DNA of 32,816 nucleotides. It comes from DATHGT01 sp035317605 (GTDB lineage: Bacteria > Methylomirabilota > Methylomirabilia > Rokubacteriales > CSP1-6). The notes under the pieces were generated by a model that had not been told where the DNA came from, searched no databases, and saw only the letters and a list, made by a program, of their open reading frames with translations. The stretch spans positions 1 to 32,816 of the forward strand of contig DATHGT010000105.1 of NCBI GenBank assembly GCA_035317605.1. Direction: 5' to 3'. Positions 7,343 to 13,758 of this stretch are shown here, in pieces (the first letter of the stretch is position 1; every line of letters starts with the position of its first letter). Both the position numbers and the translations under genes were made by a program.

Positions 7343-8107
7343 CTACTTCTTGCGAAGAACGACGACCATCAGCAGCGGATGGCGGGAACGCTCCAACACC
7401 TGGTGAGGCTTGAACCCGAAGAACCACTGGACGAACTCGAATCCGCCCGCCAGCTCGACGAGCGCGCGCAGCTCCTGGGGGAAGACCATCCGCGAGCGGT
7501 GGACCTGGCGGTACACGCGGCGCGTTCCGTTCTCGATGGCCTCGAGCGTCATCCGCTCGCGGAAGATCTGCGAGACCGGATCGACGTCGTGCAGCGCGCT
7601 GAACGACGCGCGGACGATCACGCGTCCGCGCCGCCGCGACCAGGACCAGCTCCGCGCCGGGTTGGTCCACGACGAGGCCATGTAGCGGTCGAAGACGTAC
7701 ACGCCGCCGCGCCGCAGCGACCGCGCCACGCTCCGGAGGTGACCGAGCAGCTGCTCGTTGGTGAGCAGGTGGCCCTGCGAGTCCTGCATGCAGATGGCGG
7801 CGTCCACCGGCCGGGGCAGACGGAAATCCGTCATGTCGCCCACGATGAGATCGGCGGCCAGTTGCTTGGCCTCCAGCCGCTCGCCCAGGAACGCCACGTT
7901 CTGGGGCGAGAGATCGAGCCCGGTCATCCGGTATCCGCGCTCGGCGAGCCGGATCAAGTGCGGGCCGGTGCCGCAGGCGATGTCGAGCACGCGCCGCACG
8001 GGCGCCCGCGCGTACTTGCTGAAGCAGTGGACGAGGAAGTCCACCTCGCCCTTGCGGTTCATGTCGAACGCGATCTCGTAGAGCCGGGGCGCGCTGTAGT
8101 GCGCCAA
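7343..8107 (-). CDS. Class I SAM-dependent methyltransferase, substrate unknown
   Basis: A 254-residue single-domain methyltransferase. Motif I is VLDIACGTGPHLIRLAERGY (about 40-59), followed by the acidic TGLDLSPQNV, VGDMTDFRLP and the post-I/motif IV segment DAAICMQDSQGHLLT. The C-terminal half (RVIVRASFSALHDVDP, QVHRSRMVFPQELRALVELAGGF) matches small-molecule methyltransferases of the Methyltransf_25/11 type. The TTG start follows the speB stop codon with no gap, so it is probably translated from the same message. Because of this position a role on polyamines or AdoMet-linked metabolism is possible, but that is only inference. The next gene downstream is separated by the 33-bp palindrome. 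Confidence 0.82.
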   Translation of the reverse strand: MAHYSAPRLYEIAFDMNRKGEVDFLVHCFSKYARAPVRRVLDIACGTGPHLIRLAERGYRMTGLDLSPQNVAFLGERLEAKQLAADLIVGDMTDFRLPRPVDAAICMQDSQGHLLTNEQLLGHLRSVARSLRRGGVYVFDRYMASSWTNPARSWSWSRRRGRVIVRASFSALHDVDPVSQIFRERMTLEAIENGTRRVYRQVHRSRMVFPQELRALVELAGGFEFVQWFFGFKPHQVLERSRHPLLMVVVLRKK

Positions 8108-8965
8108 CTACGACCACCAGGCGAGCAGCGCTTCTCGGATCACCCAGGAGGCGGCGATGCCGGTGCGTCCGGTCGGGTCCCAGGCGTGGGCGACCTCGAC
8201 GAGGTCGCCGCCGATGACCCGGCAGCGCGCGAGCATGTGGACGATCTCGATCAGCTCCGGCACGCGCAGGCCGCCGGGCTCCGGCGAGCCGGTGCCGGGC
8301 GCCTCGGCCGGATCGAGCACGTCGACGTCGATGGTGACGTAGAGCGGATGTCCGGCCAGCTCAGGCAGGAGCCGGCGGACCACCTCGACGGGATGGCCCT
8401 CGTGGGCCGGAAAGAAGTGCGGCCGGCGGTGCTCGTACTCTTCGCGCGAGCCGGTCCGCATGCCGACCTGGTAGACGCGCTCGGCGGGAACCACGTCCAT
8501 CACCCGCGCCATCGCCGAGGCGTAGTTGTAGCGCTCGCCGAGAAACTCCTCGCGGGTGTCCGGATGGGCGTCGAGCTGGATGATCCGGAGATCGGGGAAC
8601 GCCGGCGCCAGCACCTCGATCACCGGGACGGTCGCGGTGTGATCGCCACCGAGCATGAACGGCAGGAGCCCCGGGCGCCACCACGCGGCCATCGCCTCCC
8701 GAGCGGCGTCGAGCTGCTCGCGGGGCGGCGCGCCGTCCGGCATCTCGCAGTCGCCGAGATCGCCGAGGGGCAGGTCCTCCAAATCGCGAGCGAGGATGGC
8801 GGAGTAGGTTTCGATCGAATCCGAGGCCAGGCGCAGGTCGAGGGGGCCCCCGTCGGCGCCCTTTCTCAGGTTCACGCGCCCTTCGAACGGAATCCCGAAG
8901 ACGGCGATCCCGGCCTCGGCGGCAGGCCGGGAGCACGCGATGAACGCCGGTGAAACAGCCCGCAT
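8108..8965 (-). CDS. speB: Ureohydrolase: agmatinase or N1-aminopropylagmatine ureohydrolase
   Basis: A 285-residue arginase/agmatinase-fold enzyme with every manganese ligand in place: GGDH (H109), DAHPD (D132, H134, D136) and TIDVDVLDPAEAPG (D213, D215), then GSPEPGG. It hydrolyses a guanidino group to release urea. pdaD, which makes agmatine, lies 66 bases upstream on the same strand, so the substrate is agmatine (giving putrescine) or N1-aminopropylagmatine (giving spermidine directly, as in Thermus). The Thermus-like aminopropyltransferase in the divergent arm makes the second option realistic. Sequence alone cannot choose. The ATG at 8965 gives a normal N-terminus for the family. Confidence 0.92.
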   Translation of the reverse strand: MRAVSPAFIACSRPAAEAGIAVFGIPFEGRVNLRKGADGGPLDLRLASDSIETYSAILARDLEDLPLGDLGDCEMPDGAPPREQLDAAREAMAAWWRPGLLPFMLGGDHTATVPVIEVLAPAFPDLRIIQLDAHPDTREEFLGERYNYASAMARVMDVVPAERVYQVGMRTGSREEYEHRRPHFFPAHEGHPVEVVRRLLPELAGHPLYVTIDVDVLDPAEAPGTGSPEPGGLRVPELIEIVHMLARCRVIGGDLVEVAHAWDPTGRTGIAASWVIREALLAWWS

Positions 8966-9005
8966 CTGCCCGCCTCGCGGCGTCAGCTAGTCGAGGGCGA
9001 TCGCC

Positions 9006-9032
9006 GCAGGCCGCCCTTTTTCATCGGCCTGC
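9006..9032 (-). terminator. Hairpin between pdaD and speB
   Basis: GCAGGCCG (9006-9013) and CGGCCTGC (9025-9032) form a perfect 8-bp stem with an 11-base loop. On the minus strand it begins on the last base of the pdaD stop codon. With no U-tract it may only partly attenuate transcription or set the ratio of the two enzymes. Confidence 0.4.
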
Positions 9033-9511
9033 TACGCGAGGTCTTCTTCGCCGAGCAGGGTGATCGCGGCGAGCGCGCAGCCGATCCGCTCGACCCGGTG
9101 CTCGACGGCGACGATCCGCTGCTCGGCGATCGTCTCGCCGCGGACCCGGAACGCTTCGTCGAGCATGGCGTGGATCTGCCGCTCGGCTTCGTCGCGGCTG
9201 GCCACGCCGTGGAACTCCATGATGACTCCGTTCTTCGCGGGATCGTCCGGGACGGCGTAGCCGACCGCGGCGGCGATGGTCTCGCCGGGCGTCTCGCTGG
9301 TCATGGCGGCGTAGGCCGTCGGCACCAGCGCGCCCAGCTTGATCTTCGGAAGCTCGACCACGGGGACCTCGGGGGGAAGAATGCTGGAGACCTTGAGGAG
9401 GTTGATGTTCCCGATGCCGGCGGCGAGAAGCGCGTTGTCGAAGGCATTGAGGGTGGTGCCGCCTTCCGCATGTCCCGCCGTGGCCGCCGCCAGGGTGACC
9501 CGTTTCGTCAT
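9032..9511 (-). CDS. pdaD: Pyruvoyl-dependent arginine decarboxylase
   Basis: A 159-residue PvlArgDC, the usual size. The proenzyme cleaves itself between two serines to form the pyruvoyl cofactor; the site here is KVSSILPPE, with Ser42-Ser43. Other family marks are GGTTLNAFDNALLAAGIGN, LVPTAYAAMTSETPG and VIMEFHGVASRDEAE. It decarboxylates arginine to agmatine, the first step of the polyamine route encoded here. A strong ribosome-binding site (GGGAGGAG) precedes the ATG at 9511. This family is best known from archaea and Chlamydia and is scattered among deep bacterial lineages. It is divergent from speD across a 350-base region. Confidence 0.95.
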   Translation of the reverse strand: MTKRVTLAAATAGHAEGGTTLNAFDNALLAAGIGNINLLKVSSILPPEVPVVELPKIKLGALVPTAYAAMTSETPGETIAAAVGYAVPDDPAKNGVIMEFHGVASRDEAERQIHAMLDEAFRVRGETIAEQRIVAVEHRVERIGCALAAITLLGEEDLA

Positions 9512-9554
9512 CCGCCCGCTCCTCCCATCGTAGGTTGTCGTTCGCCTCCCGTCG

Positions 9555-9584
9555 ATTCGCGCGCGTCCCGCGCCGAGCGCGAAT
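9555..9584. promoter_or_regulatory. Inverted repeat upstream of pdaD
   Basis: ATTCGCGC (9555-9562) and GCGCGAAT (9577-9584) form a perfect 8-bp dyad with a 14-base gap, 44 bases before the pdaD start. It could be an operator or a leader hairpin of the pdaD message. No regulator gene is visible nearby. Confidence 0.35.
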
Positions 9585-9638
9585 CACACTCTGAAGTGCG
9601 TGCCGCACCAATGCAAGCGAAAACTGCGTCGCGCGCGA

Positions 9639-9679
9639 GCGACGACCGTGTCGCGCGCGGCGACGACCGTGTCGCGCGC
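9639..9679. repeat. 21-bp direct repeat in the pdaD-speD intergenic region
   Basis: The 20-mer GCGACGACCGTGTCGCGCGC occurs exactly twice, at 9639-9658 and 9660-9679. Partial copies flank it (GCGTCGCGCGCG at 9626-9637 and GACGCGTCGTC from 9686). Each unit is itself partly palindromic. It lies in the shared control region of the divergent polyamine genes and could bind a regulator. Chance duplication is equally possible. Confidence 0.65.
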
Positions 9680-9725
9680 AGCGCTGACGCGTCGTCCAAA
9701 TCTCCGGCGGAGACGTGTTTTTTTC

Positions 9726-9754
9726 TTGCAATCGCAAAATCGCGACCCTACAGT
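9726..9754 (+). promoter_or_regulatory. Candidate sigma-70-type promoter for speD-speE
   Basis: TTGCAA (9726-9731) and TACAGT (9749-9754) are separated by 17 bases, in an A/T-rich island that stands out from the GC-rich surroundings. Transcription would start near 9761, leaving a leader of about 107 bases that contains the hairpin at 9772-9790. Confidence 0.5.
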
Positions 9755-9771
9755 GAATCAGCTTTTGGGTG

Positions 9772-9790
9772 GCGGCAAGATTTTTGCCGC
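9772..9790 (+). promoter_or_regulatory. Leader hairpin before speD
   Basis: GCGGCAA (9772-9778) and TTGCCGC (9784-9790) form a perfect 7-bp stem with loop GATTT in the predicted speD leader. Together with the upstream promoter it suggests control at the leader or an operator near the start site. It is not a known riboswitch that I recognise. Confidence 0.4.
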
Positions 9791-9867
9791 GGAAAGCGAC
9801 GACACCGAGTGAGAGCGTCGCAGGAGACGTGCGGTAGATGATCGGCGACGAAAGGAGGCTGGCGCGA

Positions 9868-10263
9868 TTGAACGCCTTGGGTCGACACCTGCTTCTCGAG
9901 TTGTTCGATTGCGATCTGGACGCCATCAACAACGTCGAGGCCGTGAAGGGCGCGCTGATCGAGGCCGCCAAGCGAGCGCAGGCCACGATCGTCGACGTCG
10001 TATTCCATGAGTTCAACCCCTTCGGCGTGAGCGGCGTCGTCGTCATCGCCGAATCCCACCTGTCGATCCACACCTGGCCCGAGTACCGGTACGCGGCGGT
10101 CGACATCTTCTCCTGCGGCGACATCCTGCAGCCCGAGATCGCGGCCCATTACCTCGTCGAGCAGTTCGGGGCCGAGCGCACCTCGGTCGTCGAGATGCAG
10201 CGCGGCCTGTTCCTGAGCGCGCCCCATCCGGTCGTGAACAAGTCCGCGGTCGCCCTCAGTTGA
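9868..10263 (+). CDS. speD: S-adenosylmethionine decarboxylase proenzyme (prokaryotic class 1b)
   Basis: This small pyruvoyl enzyme makes decarboxylated AdoMet, the aminopropyl donor. From the TTG at 9868 it is 131 residues and begins MNALGRHLLLELFDCD, the canonical family N-terminus. The self-cleavage site AESHLSIHTWPEY then puts the pyruvoyl serine at position 63, the position I recall for the Thermotoga maritima enzyme. A strong ribosome-binding site AAAGGAGG (9851-9858) sits nine bases before this TTG. An in-frame ATG at 9838 with AGGAG upstream would add ten residues and is the alternative start. Other motifs: FHEFNPFGVSGVVVI and AAVDIFSCG. The stop overlaps the speE start (TTGA), so the two are coupled. 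Confidence 0.95.
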   Translation: MNALGRHLLLELFDCDLDAINNVEAVKGALIEAAKRAQATIVDVVFHEFNPFGVSGVVVIAESHLSIHTWPEYRYAAVDIFSCGDILQPEIAAHYLVEQFGAERTSVVEMQRGLFLSAPHPVVNKSAVALS

Positions 10264-11180
10264 TCAATCCGCAGTCTTACAAGTGGTTCTTCGAGACCAC
10301 CACGCCGGTCGAGGGCCACATGCACGCCATCGTCCGGACGGTCGCCTCGCTGCAGACCAAGTTCCAGCACGCCGAGATCATGGAGACCGCTTCCTACGGC
10401 AAGGTGCTGGTGCTCGACGGACGCATCCAGTCGAGCCAGGGCGACGAGTTCATCTACCACGACGCCCTCGTCCACCCGGGCATGCTCGCGACCGAGGGCG
10501 CGCCCCGCACGGCCCTGATCATCGGGGGCGGCGAAGGCGCGACTCTGCGTGAGGTCCTCCGGTACCCGTCCATCACCCGCGCGGTGATGGTCGACATCGA
10601 CGGCGAGGTGGTCGAGCTGTGCCGCCGTCACCTCCCCGAGATGCACCAGGGCGCCTTCGAGGACCGGCGGGCCGAGCTGCGGCACGAGGACGCCCGCGGC
10701 TACCTCGAGCGGACGAACGACCGCTTCGACTTCATCACCATCGACCTGGTCGAGCCGCTGGAAGAGGGGCCGGCCTGCATGCTGTTCACGCGCGAGTTCT
10801 ACCAGCTCGTCCACGATCGGCTGACGCCGGGCGGGACCATGACCATGCAGGCGGGCATGACGAAGGTCGGCGATCTCGGGTTCTTCACCGCCATCCATCG
10901 GACGCTCTCCCAGGTCTTCCCGGTGGTGGCTGGCTATCAGGCCTTCGTCTCGTGCTTCGGGACACCGTGGGGCTTCATCGTGGCCAGCCGGAAGGTTGAC
11001 CCGACGACGCTGGCGCCGGCCGCGGTGGATCGTCTGATCGCCGAGCGGGTGAAGGGCACTCTCGGACACTGGGACGGCGTGACTCACCAGCACTGTTTCG
11101 CGCTGCCCAGGTACATCCGACTGGCGATCGACGCTCAAACTCGGGTGTCGACCGACGCCAACCCGTTGATCGTCACGTAG
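10260..11180 (+). CDS. speE: Polyamine aminopropyltransferase, Thermus/ACL5-like type
   Basis: A 306-residue spermidine-synthase-fold enzyme that transfers the aminopropyl group of decarboxylated AdoMet to an amine. Motifs: DGRIQSSQGDEFIYHDALVH (54-73), the AdoMet-binding glycine loop GGGEGATLREVLRYP (89-103) with D112 in VMVDIDGEVVE, DARGYLE (144-150) and the catalytic IDLVEP (161-166). Canonical spermidine synthases have GGGDGG and DxxDP. GGGEGA and the overall pattern resemble, from memory, the Thermus aminopropyltransferase that uses agmatine, and the plant thermospermine synthase ACL5. The second acid of the DxxDP motif is Glu165 here. The TTG start overlaps the speD stop in TTGA. The amine substrate (putrescine or agmatine) is unresolved. 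Confidence 0.93.
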   Translation: MINPQSYKWFFETTTPVEGHMHAIVRTVASLQTKFQHAEIMETASYGKVLVLDGRIQSSQGDEFIYHDALVHPGMLATEGAPRTALIIGGGEGATLREVLRYPSITRAVMVDIDGEVVELCRRHLPEMHQGAFEDRRAELRHEDARGYLERTNDRFDFITIDLVEPLEEGPACMLFTREFYQLVHDRLTPGGTMTMQAGMTKVGDLGFFTAIHRTLSQVFPVVAGYQAFVSCFGTPWGFIVASRKVDPTTLAPAAVDRLIAERVKGTLGHWDGVTHQHCFALPRYIRLAIDAQTRVSTDANPLIVT

Positions 11181-11195
11181 CGCCCACCGGTCGCC

Positions 11196-11456
11196 GTGCG
11201 CCGGGGTCTCGGTCTGCTCCTGCTGGCCATCGTCGTCGGACTGGTGGTCGGCTCGCTCCTCGGCGAATTGCTCGGGCAGTTCGTGTCGTCCCCCTGGACC
11301 AAGGAAGTGCTCACGCGCGGCCCCATGCTCGGCCTCGCGCCTCCGGCCACGCTCGATCTCCGGCTCCTCTCCGTCACGTTCGGGATCCTCTTCAAGGTCA
11401 ACATCCTCGGCGTGATCGGGATCATCGTCGCGATCATCATCGTCCGCCGCGTTTGA
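11196..11456 (+). CDS. DUF4321 small membrane protein
   Basis: An 86-residue protein with two membrane segments, about residues 5-27 (LGLLLLAIVVGLVVGSLLGEL) and 60-83 (VTFGILFKVNILGVIGIIVA), separated by a short loop with SPWTKEVLTRGP. This matches the DUF4321 family, which commonly lies directly before maf, as here. Its function is unknown. The start is GTG at 11196, 15 bases after the speE stop, with no clear ribosome-binding site. The stop overlaps the maf start (TTGA), so co-translation is likely. Confidence 0.85.
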   Translation: MRRGLGLLLLAIVVGLVVGSLLGELLGQFVSSPWTKEVLTRGPMLGLAPPATLDLRLLSVTFGILFKVNILGVIGIIVAIIIVRRV

Positions 11457-12049
11457 ACAGGCGGGGGGTTGTGATTCTGGCGTCGGGGTCGCCTCGGCGG
11501 CGCGAGTTGCTGGGGCGGCTGGGTGTGACGTTTGCCGTGGTGCCGAGCGACATCGAGGAAGTTTTGGACGGGCCGCCTTCCGGAGAGACGGTGGCGGGCC
11601 TCGCGCTCGCGAAGGCTCGGGCGGTGGCGGCGCGGGTCGGCGCTGGGGTGGTGTTGGGAGCGGATACGGTCGTGGTGCTCGAGGGAGTTGCGCTGGGGAA
11701 GCCGGTCGATGCTGAAGACGCCCGGGCGATGTTGAGGCGGCTGCGGGGGCGGGCGCACGACGTGATCACCGGGGTGGCGGTGGTGGACGCGGGGACGGGG
11801 CGGTGCGAGACGACGTCGGTGGTGACGCGGGTGGTGATGGCCGAGGTGGGGGACGACGCGATCGCGGCGTATGTCGCCAGTGGCGAGCCGCTCGACAAGG
11901 CGGGCGCGTACGCGATCCAGGAACGAGGCGCGGCGCTGGTGACCGAGTTCGTGGGGTCCTACAGCAACGTGGTCGGGCTGCCGCTGGCGGCGACGGCGCG
12001 GCTGCTCCGGAGTTTTGGCGTCGAGGTCAGCGCGCCCGGCGAGGACTGA
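11453..12049 (+). CDS. maf: Maf family nucleotide pyrophosphatase
   Basis: A 198-residue Maf/HAM1-like house-cleaning enzyme that hydrolyses non-canonical or pyrimidine nucleoside triphosphates (dTTP/UTP in the YhdE type) to the monophosphate. Motifs: ILASGSPRRRELLGRLG at the N-terminus, GADTVVVLEG, GKPVD, GRAHDVITGV, SGEPLDKAGAYAIQE and GSYSNVVGLPL. The AGAYAIQ and GKP patterns favour the dTTP/UTP subgroup. The first start is the TTG at 11453 overlapping the DUF4321 stop; a GTG at 11471 is possible but removes only six residues. Its last 23 bases overlap the convergent solute-binding protein gene. Confidence 0.93.
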   Translation: MNRRGVVILASGSPRRRELLGRLGVTFAVVPSDIEEVLDGPPSGETVAGLALAKARAVAARVGAGVVLGADTVVVLEGVALGKPVDAEDARAMLRRLRGRAHDVITGVAVVDAGTGRCETTSVVTRVVMAEVGDDAIAAYVASGEPLDKAGAYAIQERGAALVTEFVGSYSNVVGLPLAATARLLRSFGVEVSAPGED

Positions 12050-12971
12050 GCAGCTCCTCCGGCCGCGGGATGCGAAGACCGGGAGAGAACGGCATGTGCG
12101 CGCGCACGACTGCGATGCTGTCGCGGAGCTGGGTGACCGTCACCGCGCCGTCGAGCAAGTAGAGGGCGCGCGCGGTCTCCAGACGGCGCGCGAACTCGTC
12201 TCCGGTCCCGGTGACGGACCTCGGGAGTCGGGAGGCCAGCGTCTCGGCATCCGCGGTGGCGATCAAGCGCTCGGCGTCGACGAGCGCGCGGACGAGGGCG
12301 GCCAGGTCGCGCTCGGCCGGCCGTCGGTCCGCCCGCATGAATACACCGGCGTTCAGGGTGCTCTGACCGAGGGCGCGCTCGACGGCCGCCGGCGTGCGCA
12401 GGTCGGCGAGCAGCACGGCATGGCCCTCGGTGACCAGACGGCTGGCCGCGGGCTCCGCCACGATGCCGGCCTGGACCTCGCCGGTCTCCATCGCGGTGAC
12501 GAGTCCCCGCTCGCCGAGGCTCACGGTTTCGACCTGGGCGATACTGAGCCGCGAGCGCGCGAGGAGCGCCATGAGCCAGGTGTGCGCGGGATCGCCGGGC
12601 GCGGCGATCCCGACGCGGAGCCCGGCGAGCTGATCGACCGAGCGCACGCCGGCCTCGAGGGGCGCGGCGAGCAACAGGGCCACCGGCGGCGCCGCGGTGA
12701 GACCGAAGACCAGGCGTGGCCCCTGGGTGGCCGCGCGGGTGGCGAAGCGCAGCACCGCTTCGAGCGACGTCGCCGCGAGGTCGGCTTGCCCTTGAGCGAG
12801 CGCCTCGGCGGCCCCGACCTCGGCGCGCGTGGTCTTGAGGGTGACGTCGAGTCCCTCGCGCACGAAGAAGCCCTGAGCCTCGGCCACGCGAAGCGGAAGA
12901 TACTCGGCCGACGTCGGCGGCCCGCTCACCGCGATCGTCAGCGCCTGGAGCAGGAGGATCAGTCCGATCAT
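12027..12971 (-). CDS. ABC transporter solute-binding protein, NMT1/SsuA-like
   Basis: A periplasmic binding protein of the NMT1/THI5-like superfamily (taurine, sulfonate, nitrate or thiamine-precursor importers). Seen in order: SAEYLPLRVAEAQGFFVREG, the GQADLAATSLEAVLRF pocket region, GLRVGIAAPGDPAHTW and GEVQAGIVAEPAASRLV. From ATG 12971 it is 314 residues with a very short hydrophobic leader. An upstream TTG at 13010 adds an arginine-rich n-region and makes a more normal signal peptide, but would overlap the divergent gene by 41 bases. No permease or ATPase gene is nearby, so it is an orphan and the ligand cannot be named. Confidence 0.82.
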   Translation of the reverse strand: MIGLILLLQALTIAVSGPPTSAEYLPLRVAEAQGFFVREGLDVTLKTTRAEVGAAEALAQGQADLAATSLEAVLRFATRAATQGPRLVFGLTAAPPVALLLAAPLEAGVRSVDQLAGLRVGIAAPGDPAHTWLMALLARSRLSIAQVETVSLGERGLVTAMETGEVQAGIVAEPAASRLVTEGHAVLLADLRTPAAVERALGQSTLNAGVFMRADRRPAERDLAALVRALVDAERLIATADAETLASRLPRSVTGTGDEFARRLETARALYLLDGAVTVTQLRDSIAVVRAHMPFSPGLRIPRPEELLSPRRAR

Positions 12972-13758
12972 GGGTCGATCACCGAACGCACGCGTCCTTC
13001 GCTGGCGCAAGATCCCGGGGCCGCCTGCCGATCCAACGAAGGCGCGGCTGCTGCGGCTCTACGTGGCACTCGGGCGGCGCTTCGGACCGCAGCACTGGTG
13101 GCCGGCGCGCACGCCGTACGAGGTGGCCGTGGGAGCCATCCTGACCCAGCACACCGCGTGGACGAGCGCCGCCCGCGCGGTGGCGGCGCTGCGCGCGCGC
13201 CGGCTGCTCCGTCCCGAGCCCGTCGCCGCGCTCCCCGAAGCCGAGCTGGCCGAGGTGATCCGCGCCGCCGGAACGTATCGGCTCAAGGCGCGGCGGCTTC
13301 AGGCGTTCACCCGCTGGCTGCTCGAGCGGTTCGGCGGGCGCTTCGCCGGCATGCGGCGCGCGCCGCTCCTGGCCCTGCGCCGGGAGATGCTGGCGATCGT
13401 CGGGCTCGGGCCCGAGACCGTGGACGCGATCCTGTTGTACGCCGCCGGCCGCCCGGTGTTCGTCGCCGACGCCTATGCGCGCCGCCTGCTCGCGCGTCAC
13501 GGCTTCGTCCCCGAGCGCGCCGGCTACGAGACCGCGCGCGGCTTCCTCGAGGCTCATCTGCCCTCGGACCCGGCGTTGTTCAACGAGTTCCATGCGCTGA
13601 TGGTGGCGGCGGGCAAGGAGCACTCTCGGACAGCAGGGCGACAATCCGCTCGGCCGCGTCCGGGATCGCCACCGAGCGCGCCCGCTCGCCCATCTCCTTC
13701 AAGCGGGTCGGGTCGGCGAGCAAGCCGAGCACCCGTTCGCCCAGAGCGTCGGCGGTGA
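12970..13758 (+). CDS. Endonuclease III-like HhH-GPD DNA repair protein, aberrant C-terminus
   Basis: The first ~215 residues are a HhH-GPD glycosylase-like domain: FGPQHWWPARTPYEVAVGAI, LTQHTAWTSAARAVAALR, the helix-hairpin-helix region LAIVGLGPETVDAILLYAAG and the catalytic-Asp segment VFVADAYARRLLARHG. Relatives continue past FHALMVAAGKEH with a CxxxxxxCxxC-type iron-sulfur loop. Here, right after GKEH (about 13620), the sequence becomes a Ser/Pro/Arg-rich tail that is only the antisense of murG. The cluster cysteines are missing. The gene may be truncated, or the contig may carry a deletion. The start ATG shares CATG with the divergent gene; about 25 residues precede the domain. Confidence 0.8.
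   Translation: MGRSPNARVLRWRKIPGPPADPTKARLLRLYVALGRRFGPQHWWPARTPYEVAVGAILTQHTAWTSAARAVAALRARRLLRPEPVAALPEAELAEVIRAAGTYRLKARRLQAFTRWLLERFGGRFAGMRRAPLLALRREMLAIVGLGPETVDAILLYAAGRPVFVADAYARRLLARHGFVPERAGYETARGFLEAHLPSDPALFNEFHALMVAAGKEHSRTAGRQSARPRPGSPPSAPARPSPSSGSGRRASRAPVRPERRR

Noticed and set aside
6410..8953. An 847-codon plus-strand frame across rlmI, the methyltransferase and speB
   Set aside because: It is antisense to three genes with clear catalytic motifs and crosses the 33-bp palindrome. The product is Arg/His/Pro-rich and low in complexity.
9606..9645. Minus-strand promoter for pdaD based on TTGCAT
   Set aside because: A -35-like TTGCAT is present on the minus strand (9611-9616), but the best -10 at correct spacing matches only three of six bases.
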